NCBI GenBank assembly: GCA_943737045.1
Contig: CALSFV010000424.1
Coordinates: 103,803 to 167,802 of the forward strand
Direction of reading: 5' to 3'
Length of the DNA: 64,000 bases
Source: Parapristionchus giblindavisi
Taxonomy: Eukaryota > Nematoda > Chromadorea > Rhabditida > Diplogasteridae
Shown here: piece after piece, positions 36,880 to 49,304 of the stretch
How the letters are laid out: each line of letters begins with the position of its first letter
Position numbering within the stretch: the stretch's first letter is position 1
The notes under the pieces: model-generated
Told to the model about the DNA's origin: nothing
The model's input: the letters and a program-made list of their open reading frames with translations, nothing else
Database searches by the model: none
Program-made: the position numbers and the translations under genes

Positions 36880-37483
36880 TTCGCTTGAATTAATCGACTA
36901 ACTGACCTATAATGAAACTCATTATGTTTATAAGAACACATTACATCGAATCAACATCACAGGGAACGTAAACCAGACGTAAAATGAGCTAAAATAATTG
37001 TCGAAATTCAAGTTTCATTAAGGACACCATAAATTTGGGCTGTTTACTAGTGCGAAACGTCGTCTGGAACAAAGAAATGTGAACTGTAAAATTGCAATAT
37101 ATCTATCACTAACTAACTTTTTAATGATGAATGTCAGTAGCGTATTTTGAATAATGATGAAAACAAAAGTATATAATAAATATCGATTGATGTTATGAAA
37201 AAGAAAAAGAGAGAAATGTGAACACTTGCAAGGTATTAATGGTATTATGAGTAAATAATCTGTGGTGTGGATGCACAATGTGCTATACTTTCACTCTCTA
37301 TCTATAAATTTGATTGTCTGTGCCATGATTCGTGTCGTCTAATTCGGAAGTTTTGTAGAGTCATCTTTCTATTACAAAGGAGATTTAAGCGACGTATTGA
37401 TTTCATGGATAAGATACACTGATAAGATAGGTGTCTATCAGTTGATTCTTCTATCTACTTGTTGTATTCTATTGATCAATTGA
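36880..37483. other. Divergent promoter region, DDX60 / riboflavin transporter
   Basis: About 600 bp between divergent start codons. AT-rich, no other feature recognised. Confidence 0.5.
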
Positions 37484-39124
37484 ATGATGAATGAATGGAT
37501 TATTCATCTCTTTGTTCTTCTATTCGCTATGAGTGCATGGTTAAGTATCAATACCATCTATGTTCAATTACCTATTCTCACTCTAATTGTATGTATTCTC
37601 ATTATCTCTATCAATATATCACTATGATCTCCTTATCACAAAGTATATTCTAGGCGCCTGAATCATGGAATCTTCCTACTTATATTGTTCTTCTCATTCA
37701 ATTATCATGTACATTCCCTCTCATCTACAGTATCCTCAGGAACTTCAGACCTGATATTGTATGCATTAATCAATATATCGATTGATAATCTATTCATCAG
37801 TTGACCTTAGACTCGACTAATCCAAACTCCTCTTGTCATTCTTCTACTGATCATTGATATATTTGGACTTGTCCTCTCCACATTAACTTATACTTATACC
37901 GTAACCATTGGAGATAATCAGGTATACTGTAGCGTTATTATCCATCTACCGTACTTAATTTAGTCTTCACTATGGTTGTTAATCTCTATCTTCATATTAT
38001 GTATACCTTGTACTATGGCTGATGTGGTTTTTCTACCCTTGATAGGTACCGTAATCCATTACCCATTCAACTACAGTAATCCATCATAGGTGGACTACGA
38101 TCAGCTTCATATATCACAACATTCTATGTAGGAATGGGAGCAGGGGCATTTCTTCCTTCAGTTCTTGCATTTGCTCAAGGTTTCAATCGATCGATAATTC
38201 AGTTATACAGTATCTCTTCTTAGCTTTCAAAGGATTGGATTTTTCATTTTCTGTATTTGTTTACATTATATGTGGAGCTATTCTCGTTTCTCTAGCAGGT
38301 ATATTATTATATTAATAATATTTATCATGATATCTATAATAGCCTATCTCGTCGTTCTTCGTCAACTACGAAAGAATGAAGACAGTGAAAGTAGTACTGA
38401 TCTACAGTCAAATACAAGCATTCAGGTATACTGTAGATTCCAGATATCGATTCATATTGTTTACTGTAGGTCATATCGATTGATTTATTCAGGCTACAGT
38501 ATCTCCTTATGATTCTTCTTTAACATTTCCATTGATAGTATCTCTAGTGGGAGGATCACTACAGAATGCAATACTCCCAGGAATTCTATCATATGCTTGT
38601 CAGCCATTCGATTCTAATGTATTGATTTCATTATTGATTAATCAATCGATAATTCTACTTTTAGATTTATTCATTATCTACAAATCTCTTTGTCATGACA
38701 AATCCATTGTTTTGTTTCATTCAACATTTCTATTCATTCTCATCTAATATTCATCTATCTATATTATCTATTCTATCTCTTATTCCATCCATTTTCATTA
38801 TCATTCTATCAATACAATCATTATCAGTCCCTGATGCTCTTCTACCAGTAAGTGTCCATATCTACCGTAATGAACTCCTACCGTACTCCTCATTCAGATA
38901 GCTTCTGCCTTCTCAGCTGGTTTTCTCTCATTAATTCGTACAGCATCAGCATCAAGATTAGCTCAATCATCATATCCTAAAGCTCTATTCCTTTGTGGAG
39001 CATCTACTCAGGTATACTGTATCTACACTTCTCAATTAATCAATAATTTAAGTTGGGAAGTTTTATCGGAGCAATATCAGTCTTCGTGTTAGCTAACGCT
39101 TTTCATATTTTCATTGGATCATAG
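37484..39124 (+). CDS. SLC52A/RFT-type riboflavin transporter (381 aa)
   Basis: Eleven exons join in phase: 37484-37588, 37654-37758, 37811-37921, 37964-38045, 38090-38179, 38224-38298, 38343-38425, 38493-38618, 38665-38847, 38898-39011 and 39053-39124. The product is almost entirely membrane segments. Family signatures include PESWNLPTYIVLLIQL in the second exon, TMADVVFLPLIGGLRSASYI, GMGAGAFLPSVLAFAQ, NAILPGILSYACQPF, ALFLCGASTQLGSFIGA and a hydrophobic C-terminus. A charged loop (RKNEDSESSTD) separates the two halves. SLC52A proteins import vitamin B2 across the plasma membrane. Several introns begin gtatactgta. The VAMP gene starts 126 bp after the stop on the same strand. Confidence 0.9.
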
Positions 39125-39250
39125 ATTGTTACAGTACCATCTCATGATAAATGTCATCGATCAATCAATCTATTGTCTTTTACCAATTCACTAGTTCAAT
39201 TCAATTATATTCATGTCATTTCTTACCTTCTCATTCATTTGGGGTGGTCA

Positions 39251-39797
39251 ATGAATCATTTACGTCTTCCAGTAACTTCAATAAACTCTAAACAAGAGAT
39301 CGATAATCAGATCATGAAAACTCAACAAGAACTGAATCAGGTATATAACCTATCTACCGTAATCATTTCATCCACCATTTTAGGTTATTCAAATCATGCG
39401 TGATAATATGGTAAAAATAGCAGAGAGAGGAGAGAATCTAAGTCAATTATCAAATCGTGCTGATGCTCTACATGAAACAACCAATCAATTCAGCAAATCA
39501 TCAGTTACAGTATGATAATATCTCTTGTATCGATCTAATATATTCATTAAGGTATCTCGTAAATATGAACGCCGTTCGAGACTCTACTATCTCTATGCAA
39601 TTCTAGCTATTATCATGATTCTTCTCATACTCTATGGTAGATTATACGCTATTCTGATATCTATATCTAATACTTCAGTTATATTCATTGGATTTGGTGA
39701 TGAAGATGAAGTACAAGACATAGAACCACAACCTCCACTTCAATCTCCTTCTCCATCATATTCATCTAGATCATTAATTCCTTCTCGTCATATATAA
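39251..39797 (+). CDS. R-SNARE of the VAMP/synaptobrevin family with a C-terminal tail (139 aa)
   Basis: Exons 39251-39340, 39384-39509, 39552-39636 and 39679-39797 join in phase. The SNARE motif spans about 17-75 (IDNQIMKTQQELNQVIQIMR, then ENLSQLSNRADALHETTNQF). The zero-layer arginine is R55 in NRADAL. A basic juxtamembrane stretch (RKYERRSR) precedes one transmembrane segment (about 83-107). Unlike usual VAMPs, which end within a few residues of the membrane, about 32 polar, proline-rich residues follow (DEDEVQDIEPQPPLQ, ending PSRHI). R-SNAREs drive vesicle fusion with Q-SNARE partners. I chose the ATG at 39251 because it directly precedes the SNARE motif; an upstream exon cannot be excluded. 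It may share an operon with the transporter. Confidence 0.88.
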
Positions 39798-40427
39798 TAT
39801 CAATGAGAATAACTTGTGATGATTTATATGGAATAAAAGAGACATTTTATTTGTCTCATAATCTATTTTGATTATAAAGAGGAAAAGGGGAGGGGCAACG
39901 ACCAGAGCTCGTAGACATATTAACATTCACTCATTCTAGTCATTTTCCTTACCCGCCAATGAAAAGAAGGAAAAGGATGGGAACAAGATGGAAACACGAA
40001 TACTGTACAACAAAGAATAATGAATGAGGAAGGGGAGGGGATGAGGACTGAGGGGGGGGGGGGGTTGAGATACTGTAGAAGAAGCGAGAAAAGGGAATGA
40101 GACTAGATGGATATATATTTAGAAGAAGATGATTGTATGGGTCACACGAGGTCTAATAAGAAGGCACCGTGGAGAGGGTCTGAAGGGATTGATGGGGATG
40201 AGGAAGGAAAAGAGAACAACCACGTCCCGTTACAAATGACCACTACATAGATGGAGTGGATAGAATGAGAGTGAGAGTATGAACATTATCATTCATCTAT
40301 TAATCTCATATAGAGAATGGAGATGTAACGATATACTCTAAGAAGAGTATACAAGATACTATAGTAGTAAACGAGATGACAATGACTATTACAGAGATAT
40401 AGAGAATATCATATTTACTATGATCAA
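39798..40427. other. Convergent 3' region between VAMP and CNOT3
   Basis: 630 bp between two facing stop codons. Contains a run of G near 40050-40065 and purine-rich stretches. Shared 3' UTR space, no gene seen. Confidence 0.5.
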
Positions 40428-43400
40428 TCATTCTAATTCTCTATCCTCGAGGTAGCGATATTCGAATCTAAACTGTTCCTTCTTCCTTTGTGACCACTTC
40501 TCGTAATCAAAGTACACATATGTTCCCTGTAATCAATCAATATATCAATTACATCAATCAATAGATATTCTAATTTGAAAAATAAAACAAAAATCGTCAA
40601 AAATGAATCAGATTAGATCAACAAAGAAAAGAACTCTAATCACAGGATATTTTACAATATTTTTCCGTTCCTAAATATTAGAAAGAATGATATAAGTAAC
40701 TAACTTCTTCGAAATCATCAGTGATCTGTTTAGGTTCTTCATGTCTTTGGAACCACATGAGATACTTTGTATGGAATCTCCAACTAAGTTTCTTCAATGC
40801 TTTAGCAGCAAGTAATTGAGCTCTTGATCCTTCCATATAATAGAATGTGAAGAAGAGTGTCTCTGGACTTAATCGGAGATAATATTCCATTGTATCAGCA
40901 TTTGATGGAGCTTGTTGAGGATAGAATAGTGGCTAAAATCAATCAATATGTGAAAATTACAGTATCATTATCATTTACCGTAACACAAGGCATCTTAGGA
41001 AGATAACTTCTCGGTCGTTCACTATCCATCTGTTGAGGAAGTCGTTGTAGAGCTACTTCCAATGCCTACAATCAATCAATAAACCAGTCGTTCAATCAAT
41101 AAATCAAGCAATATGATCGACTCACAGTAAGATGTTTATCATGATCATCTGTGGCAGGAGCACGACCCAATGGAGATGCACCCAACCATGGAGGAATATG
41201 CGCCTGTTAATCAATAAATCAATCTTGCATTTTCGACCACATTGCTACAAATAATTCGTTAAAAATACAATCAATTTAAAATAATTATTTAATGCTCATA
41301 ATGTATTGAAAAAATATTTAAATGGATAAAATAGTAATTAAAAGATACCGATTGTGGTTCCATACTCTTTGGTTCATTTTGACTCATTCGAAGAACATTT
41401 CTCAAGTCTTCAGTCATTGCTGTAACGTCGCTCACTGAAATATAATCAATACAATATCCATTCATTCATCAATCGATAATATTCAGTGATTCACATTTAT
41501 GCATCAATGATAATGACAAAATAATGTAAAAATATTGAATATAGATAATATGTTGAACTTACAACGAACGTCATCCACGTTCTTCGTCATCTGTAATGAA
41601 TAAACAATTATTGATATTACCGATCAATCGATCGATACAATATCTAGTATACAGTATATTCACTCTCACACACATCATGCACAACACTACCACAAAGAGA
41701 CAGATATAGAGGGATGGGAAGTACTATCAACTATAGAGTAAGTTATGAGTATGACGTCACTACAGTACGACACTTAATAACCTCGTCAGATTGGGAAGGG
41801 GGGTGAGAGGAATGAAGTGATGATTGAGATAGATGGATACATGTATCATCTTTCATGATCCCTCCATCATCATCATTTGATATTATTGAATTTGATGATG
41901 ATGAACATGATCTATCCTCTTTCTTATCTACAGCAACCATCGAGTCTTCCTGAACACCGACAACTATTCCATATGATAACCGATCCATACCATATTATCC
42001 CTATCTATATCTCACCATCTATTCATCTCTCAAACACTCTTATCTCACATGATCTACTCATCAAATCAATAAATACCTCTACAATTGATTGAGAAGGTGG
42101 TGATGGAGATGGTGGAGCACGATTCTCATCATTAGACGACGTCACTATTGATGGAGATGGAGGAGGAAGAGGAACAGTAGTAATTGGAGATGATATTAGA
42201 GTAGATGTAGATGATGATACAATAGGAGATGAGGTAGTTGCAAGAGGAATAGAAGTTGTAGGTGAAGGAGGGGGAATGGATGATGTTGATGAGACTATAG
42301 ATGGAGATAATGGAGGAAGTACTGTTGATGATGCTGATGGAGAATTTATAGTCTTTATCGAACTACTGAAATCAATCAATATAGATCAATAGATGAATAT
42401 ATGGAGTAAGTACCTCAAGTTCAATGGTGTTGATTGTGATAGAGTCGAGTTTCGAGTAGCACCAGCAGCCACAGAGTTATATGGTATAACAGGTGGAGGT
42501 GGAGGAGTAGGTGGAACTAATGGAGATGATATAGATGATATTGATGATCCTATTGATCCATCCAATATACTACTCTTGTTATCAACTATTGATGATGGAC
42601 TATCACTGAAAGTATACACATATTCAATCAATCAATTACATTAATAGTAGGACAAGATATCAATCAAATACAAGAGATTGAAGTGACTACTAAGTGTTGA
42701 AAACACATTTGTCATCATTTCTAACATATGAGTTATACTAACAGATGAAAGATAAATAAGTAGATAGATGTTGAGACAGACAGACAGATAGATTGGTACG
42801 CAGAAAGATAGATAGACAAAGAAAATGGTTTCAAAAAAAGAGAAAAGAAAAAGAGTGGAAAGTAGGAGTTCATAATGGTTCCTATATAATTAGTTTGAAT
42901 GTATGTCTCTATCTCCATCTTGTCCATTCTCTATATGAACACATCCTGATATAAAGAACACTCTAAGGTTTCGTAAGTATACGAAAGGAGAAATGGGGAT
43001 GGATCAATAGAGCAATGAGAGGAGATGAGAGATAGAAAGAGAATAGAAAGAGATGAGAAATACAGAAGAGTAAAGAGAGAAAGGGAAGGGGGAGTAGAGG
43101 ATAGAGAGGGAAGTGGTGGTATGAGTAGAGTAGAGTAGAGAGACTGTCTGATTGTGAGCACACTCTCTCATTGATAGATAGACAGATGATGAATCGATAA
43201 GTGAATTGAATAGATGGATAGATAATCAATGAATGAAATGAATTAAGTTGAATGAATGAAAGACGAATGGAGAAAGTAGAAATGAACAGGTGAGAGGATG
43301 GATACTCTCCCTCCTCCCATTCATCTTCTATCTCTTGTTCTTATGAACTACTCCCTCTCTCTCATATCTCATCTATCTATCCGAACACGTATTAGAGAGA

Positions 43401-46400
43401 GGAAAAGAAAGAGGAGGAGGCGAGGGATGAGAAGAAAATGAGTAGATTAAATGGATGAAGTGAGAGTATAGTTTAGGAATGAAGAAGAGTGGAATAGAAT
43501 AGGAGAAAGAAGAATAAATAGTAGTGATGAATAAGTAGATGATGATGAAGGAGTACAGATGAATGGATTGATGATGGAGAGAATGGAAGAATGAATGAAT
43601 AGAATGAGATAGATATTGGATGAGATGAAGATGGAAGAAGAAAAGGGGAGGAAAGGACACAAAAAAGGAGAAGCCATTGATTCGTACTCTTACTCCCCCT
43701 TCTCATTCTCATTCTATCTAACTATCTACATTCATTCCATATTCTCTTCTCTTCCCTCACTATTCTCATTACTTTCCTCTATCCTCCTTTTATCGTTCCC
43801 ATAGATACGAATAAGAGATCCTATTGAAATGAAGACCAACATACGATAATAAATAATAAAATAACAAGATATCAAGATATAACTTATAGAAATGATGATA
43901 TATAGGAGTTATAAGATATAGTGTATAAGCAATATGTGTAGTATAACGAATGGCACTACTCTAGAACACCGGACCAGTCCAATAGTATGACATAAAAGTG
44001 TAGAATAGTCTAGAATAAATGGTTATTCTTAATCAATCAAAAGTCAAATCAAGAATCAACAATCAAAAGAGAAAAAGAATAATAGTACATACTTATTCAA
44101 TTTGAGTGGAGCTGGACTATGATTGGAAGATATAGATGATACTCGCTTCACTAATGCTGGAGATGGAGGGACCTATAATGAATGAATAGAATCGATAGAT
44201 AGAGTACATGTATAGTATACCTCAGTACTAGTATGTCGACTATTGTGATCAGCAGATGGAGATGTATGACCTCCATTTGAATGACTCTCTGATATACAAT
44301 CAATACTTGCTCATTTGTACAGAAATGAGAGAAAACAATCAAGATTATGCGGCATTATATACTTCACTAAAATCATCGGTGAACTTGACTACGAATTATT
44401 ATCAGAGTTATTTACAACATGAAACTGTTTCGCACCGTGTCCCCAATTAAACAGTCTCATTCATGAAAGATAGATGAACGTGGATAATATCAATAATAAA
44501 TATATTTAAATAAGTATAATGAATGTAGCTAACCATCATGTTTGTCATCATCAACACTCGAATGTTTTCCGAAGACAACAGAATATTGATCCAGATTAAG
44601 ATCATCATATGCAGCTGAATACATTCATATCATGTTATATTATTAGATATAGACTAATAAAGAGCAATCAATATATATTTGTGCATTATGATATTTATGA
44701 GACCCGAAGAAGGAAACTAGCGCTAATAGAAATCGTTACAGTTTTAAAAAGACTAAATCGGATAATGTCGATGACAAGAAATCTTAAATTCAACCAACAA
44801 TTAAATATAGACGTGCAAAATCTTTCCCTGCTGATGAGCAGGTATTTTACGCAAAAATGTTGGAGTGCTTTGGAATACCAAAGAAAATTGCAAAATCGAG
44901 TGAAAGAGACATTTTCAGCAACAGTAAAAATTCATGGGTGGTCTAACAGCCGTGCAGGGATTCGGGATTATTTAAACACTAAGCTTTACCAAAGACAAAG
45001 TATATACGCTATTTCATGATAAACACTAATAAAATAAAAATATAGGATAGATCGAGGGAGATCATAGTTTTGTAATTATTATTTTTTTTCACTATAAGAC
45101 TATGATTGATATCTTTCCATGGAATATATGAAAAGTTTGAATATCATTCGAATATTTACGAATGAACTACAGTGGGACGTAATAAATATAGGATGAAAAT
45201 AAGATACATACATTCACATTCGTATATTGTATGTTCTTCTTCTAATTGAGAAATGAATTGTTCCATTTCTTCTCTCAAAGCATCTTCAACATCTTTTGGA
45301 TCCAATGTCTCATTATCCACTAATCGCATACACACCTTATATAATGAATATTATCATAATCTAATATATGAATGAATGAATGAATACCTCCAATTTGTCC
45401 ATATGATATTTCACTCCTTCCATCAAACTCCGCAATTCTTTCTATAATAAACAATTCTAATATAATACCATCATCATCATCATTCAACAATTTAAAGCAA
45501 TAACTATAGAATAGAATCAGTTTGATGTGATATAAAAGATAGATATATTAATCTAACCTCTTTTTCATTCTTCTTAGGATCATCTTTACCCTTCCCCCTC
45601 CGTCTTCCTTGATCTCCACATGATAATTGTTCAATACCAGCTTCGAACTTATCACATTCATCATTCAATGACCTACAATTAATTAATCATTATGTCATAG
45701 ACAAATATATCAATTAAAATCAAGCAATTAAATTATTATTCTAATTATTAAAAAGAAAATAATGTTAAATGATTGTGCTATGGATGGTGTATTTGAAGAT
45801 GAAAGATGAATATATATTCTAACCATAAGTAATAGGAACAGAATGGAATGGAATGTGCTTGATCAATTGGATGATTATGAACCTGATAGTATTGGTTATC
45901 CATTCAGCACATTCCACTCTTGCTCGTTCTTTTGGATCCATCTTCTCTTCTGCACACAAACCCTATAATATATTATATATAGACTGTTTAACATAATTAG
46001 TTGAATCCAATATATGAATATATTACCTGCTTCGAATGAGGTTTAGTCTTGTTTTCCCTCTCAACATCCTTGAATTGTTCCATCTTCGTTTCAATCATCC
46101 TTCGATATGATGTCAACCTATCCTTATCCTATATAATCAATCAATAATCAATTATAACGAACAAATTCAAAAGAAACCTTGATCTCAGATGAATTCTGCC
46201 AGTTCTTCACTTGATCTCGCAACCTTTGCAATTTCTTGATCTCCTTTTTCAAATCATCCTGATAATATATAAATATACGTATTAGTATTTATGGATAGAA
46301 GTAATGATACCTGAAGCTTCTCTCGTTGATTATCACTGTTTGCTTCTTGCATCTTTACCATCGTTTCCTCGAACAATTCAACCCCTTCATCGATCTGCAA

Positions 46401-47906
46401 CATTAAGAGAGACTATCTGACTCAGTGAACATATTTTGCTTATGGCTTGGCACTTGGTCAAAAAGTGATAGGAACCGATCGGGCCCAAATTGTGCATAGG
46501 TGTAGTATGGGGTGGCATGAGATCACAGACGGAATTAGGGTTCGTCATATCTGCTCCTTCGCTAAATAACGTAAGTTCCACATAATGGCATCAAAATTTC
46601 AAAGTTTACGGATTCGTTCGATATGTGTATGCGACGATGGGTAATAATAAGCAGGTAAATTACACCAAGTCTCATCCCGGTCCAAAACCGTGAGGCCCAG
46701 AAAAAATTAAGAAACCAATAAAAAATTTATTTTATTTTTTGTTTTATTTTTCCTACAAATGCCTCTCGGTGGGTGACTTTTTTTATTTCTTTAATTTGAC
46801 GAGTATTCATTAAAGCAACTCATATATGAAAATGAACTAAAACAAATTGGGAAAAAGATGCCTTCTTCCCGAAAAACAACGACTAATTCGCTTTTTTATC
46901 GCAAACTGAGCCGATTAAGCGTGTGCCGGTTACGGTAATGCAAATGCGGAAATTCAAAATTCGGCAATCATTGTATGTTTTCATTCGTTTTCGGTATTAT
47001 ATTATTGTTTTCTTTTATATTTTGTTTGATATCTGAATATCAAAGGAGTAATATGACACTATTTTTCGATAAAATATGAAAAATGAAGTATTTTGAATTT
47101 CCGCATTTGCATTATGGTAGTCAGTTTGCGATAAAAAAAGGCGAATTAGTCGTGGTTTTTCGGGAAGAAGGCATCTTTTTCCCAATTTGTTTTAATTCAT
47201 TTTCATATATGAGTTACATTAATGAATACTCGTCAAATTAAAGAAATAAAAAAAGTCACCCACCGAGAGGCATTTGTAGGAAAAATAAAACAAAAAATAA
47301 AACAAATTTTTTATTGTTTTTTAAAAATTTTTCTGGGCCTCACGGTTTTGGACCGGGATGAGACTTGGTGTAATTTACCTGCTTATTATTACCCATCGTC
47401 GCATACACATATCGAACGAATCCGTAAACTTTGAAATTTTGATGCCATTATGTGGAACTTACGTTATTTAGCGAAGGAGCAGATATGACGAACCCTAACT
47501 CCGTCTGTGATCTCATGCCACCCCATACTACACCTATGCACAATTTGGGCCCGATCGGTTCCTATCACTTTTTGGCCAAGTGCCAAGAGAATGTCACTTG
47601 AGCCAGATAGTCTCTCTTAAGTGCATAAATAAAAATAAATTACCACCACAGAAATTAGCTCACAATGACTTTATGAGAATTCAAAACCATGACTAGAAAC
47701 AGTTTTCGATGTTGATTACAAATCCGTTTTCGACAGGGGAAGGAACCCTTGGTTCTCATTAAGAACTACCGTTAAAATAATACGTTGGTCTCCATGTTAG
47801 TAAATTCCAAGTGACGGAAACAGGAAGTAAGAAATACAATAAAATAAAATAATACCTTTTTGAAACATTTTTCAATCTCTGCGAGCAATTTTCGCTTCTC
47901 AGCCAT
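40428..47906 (-). CDS. CNOT3: CNOT3/Not3 subunit of the CCR4-NOT deadenylase complex (723 aa)
   Basis: Twenty exons on the minus strand: 47856-47906, 46311-46394, 46178-46258, 46027-46128, 45883-45962, 45558-45672, 45388-45441, 45212-45335, 44534-44614, 44221-44288, 44093-44172, 42414-42605, 42077-42365, 41782-41949, 41566-41590, 41349-41434, 41126-41203, 40979-41065, 40705-40932 and 40428-40526. The N-terminal Not3 coiled coil (residues 1 to about 230) starts [17 protein letters not shown] and includes [19 protein letters not shown] long Ser/Pro-rich low-complexity middle follows ([12 protein letters not shown]). The C-terminal NOT box has [40 protein letters not shown] and [23 protein letters not shown]3 helps shorten mRNA poly(A) tails in the cytoplasm. 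Human CNOT3 is 753 aa. Intron 1 holds transposon A2 and intron 8 a gene relic. Confidence 0.95.
42640..44080. other. Long CNOT3 intron with low-complexity sequence
   Basis: The intron between exons 44093-44172 and 42414-42605 is about 1.5 kb. On the plus strand it is rich in GATA/GATAGA and AGAGA runs. Serine-rich frames on the minus strand arise from this composition and carry no domain. Confidence 0.5.
44701..44958 (+). pseudogene. Unidentified coding relic inside CNOT3 intron 8
   Basis: One plus-strand frame starting at 44701 reads like protein for about 85 codons and is broken only by a TAA at 44785-44787. The first part contains [15 protein letters not shown], the second [20 protein letters not shown] and [16 protein letters not shown], ending at a stop near 44936. 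The composition is that of a real basic-acidic protein rather than AT-rich noise. It lies antisense to CNOT3. I do not recognise it; it may be a captured exon or a retrocopy fragment. Confidence 0.4.
46407..47616. mobile_element. Foldback element A, intact copy 2, in CNOT3 intron 1
   Basis: It begins GAGAGACTATCTGACTCAG and ends with the complementary tctctc, flanked by TTAA at 46403-46406 and 47617-47620. It is 1210 bp, almost wholly palindromic (arms about 46407-46919 and 47122-47616). Its left end matches the right end of copy 1 (agtgaacatattttgctta) and its right end matches the left end of copy 1 (aagtgacatt), so the two copies lie in opposite orientation. No gene inside. Confidence 0.88.
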
Positions 47907-48720
47907 TGCTTTTCTTCTTCGTCTCGCTCACTCGTCGTCCTTATCCTACTTTCCACTCTTCCAGGCATGCAACGTCCACACTCGACGATCAATCAATAAT
48001 TCGAATCGAATATCGTCGAGATCTTCGGAGATCAAACTGTTAATCAATATTGTTTACGATATATCAAAGTGCTAACATACATTTGAAATCGAAGTTAGCC
48101 CGATGAAATTCAGACGAAACGATCGTCCTATGTCTGCAAATAAACAGTTTATATTTTTCATTGACATTTGAACAAGAATTGGTAAATAACATATTTGAAC
48201 TGTTTTGAATTTGAGCAATAATGGCGAAAACCCACAACGACTAGCTAGATTACATTGATTACATATATTTCTAGGTGATTATTATAGAATCAGAAATAAA
48301 CATTTGGTATACGACATCGAAAAAAGCATACTGAAGAGGAACAAAGCATGTAAAGCACGAGAGTATAGATATATTGCCGCCATAAACGCATAAGAAAACT
48401 TTGGTTGCCACGAACATAACTTGCAAATATAATTAGATCTATTTCAAGTCCCCTTTCAGCATTTGGAGTTTTTAACGCTCATTTCAGTCATAAAACAAGG
48501 GTTGCAAAATTCGTTCACTGTTCAAGCCGATGAGACTCGATAGAGATTTGACTGCGTAGATGCGCTACACAAAGGCGCTGATACTCAGCCAACGGGCGCT
48601 ATAAATGCAAGACTTGTCAACTAGTTTTCCTCCTCTTTCACGTTGTAGTACTAGTTAGAGTAGCGTGAAATAATTGAGATGAAGATGTAGAGTAATACTT
48701 TTATTCTCCAATCAATACAG
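47907..48720. other. Divergent promoter region, CNOT3 / MIF
   Basis: About 810 bp between divergent start codons. Less AT-rich near 48530-48660. Sequence before the MIF ATG ends caatcaatacag, a possible acceptor for leader splicing. No other gene. Confidence 0.5.
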
Positions 48721-49172
48721 ATGCCCATCTTCACTCTCAATACGAACCTTCCGTCAGAGAAGATCCCTGATTCATTGTTATCTGAGCTCTCTGGGGAGAT
48801 TGCCAAGCTAACACACAAACCTGAGAGCGTGAGTTCGTTGTATATAGTATTCTATTCATTGTTCTATCTATTCAGTATGTAGCTGTTCATATCGTGGGTG
48901 GTCAGAAGCTCTCATTTGGAGGAGACGCTTCTGCACCTGCTGGTTATGCTACCCTCAAATCAATTGGATCAGTTGGAACAAGTAAGCTGAACAATGACAT
49001 TGCTGGTGTTCTTCATCCACTCATCGAGAAGAATCTTGGAATCAAACAGAGCAGGTATGACCGTTCATCATTAACAATCTTTTCTTTATTATAATCTTAT
49101 TGTAGACTGTACATTGAGTTCGTCAATCTACCCGCTTCAGGAGTAGCTCATAATGGTCAGACTTTCGGGTAA
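48721..49172 (+). CDS. MIF: Macrophage migration inhibitory factor-like protein (117 aa)
   Basis: Exons 48721-48828, 48876-49054 and 49106-49172 join in phase. The protein starts MPIFTLNTNLP, so the catalytic proline follows the initiator Met. It has YVAVHIVGGQKLSFGGD and ATLKSIGSVG in the central strands and ends ASGVAHNGQTFG. Length fits the family (about 115). In the C-terminal strand LYIEFVNL the active-site Tyr is kept, while the Asn two residues later in vertebrate MIF is Glu. Nematodes have several MIF-type tautomerases. A poly(A) signal follows at 49268. The gene faces RAD1 tail to tail. Confidence 0.93.
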
Positions 49173-49267
49173 CTTGTATAATATAATCATTGTGAGGAAC
49201 ATATTTATAAGTTGTAATGATATGTTAATTAATTCTTCACTTATACAAACATGTAAATAGTGTGTTA

Positions 49268-49273
49268 AATAAA
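49268..49273 (+). promoter_or_regulatory. Poly(A) signal AATAAA of MIF
   Basis: AATAAA 96 bases after the MIF stop and about 30 bases before the RAD1 stop codon on the other strand. Confidence 0.55.
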
Positions 49274-49304
49274 TGTATTAGATCTCTCCATTCATTGTTA
49301 TATC

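Noticed and set aside
42931..43712. Several Ser/Phe/His-rich minus-strand frames
   Set aside because: Low-complexity GATA/GAGA intron of CNOT3; the exons on both sides splice cleanly past it.
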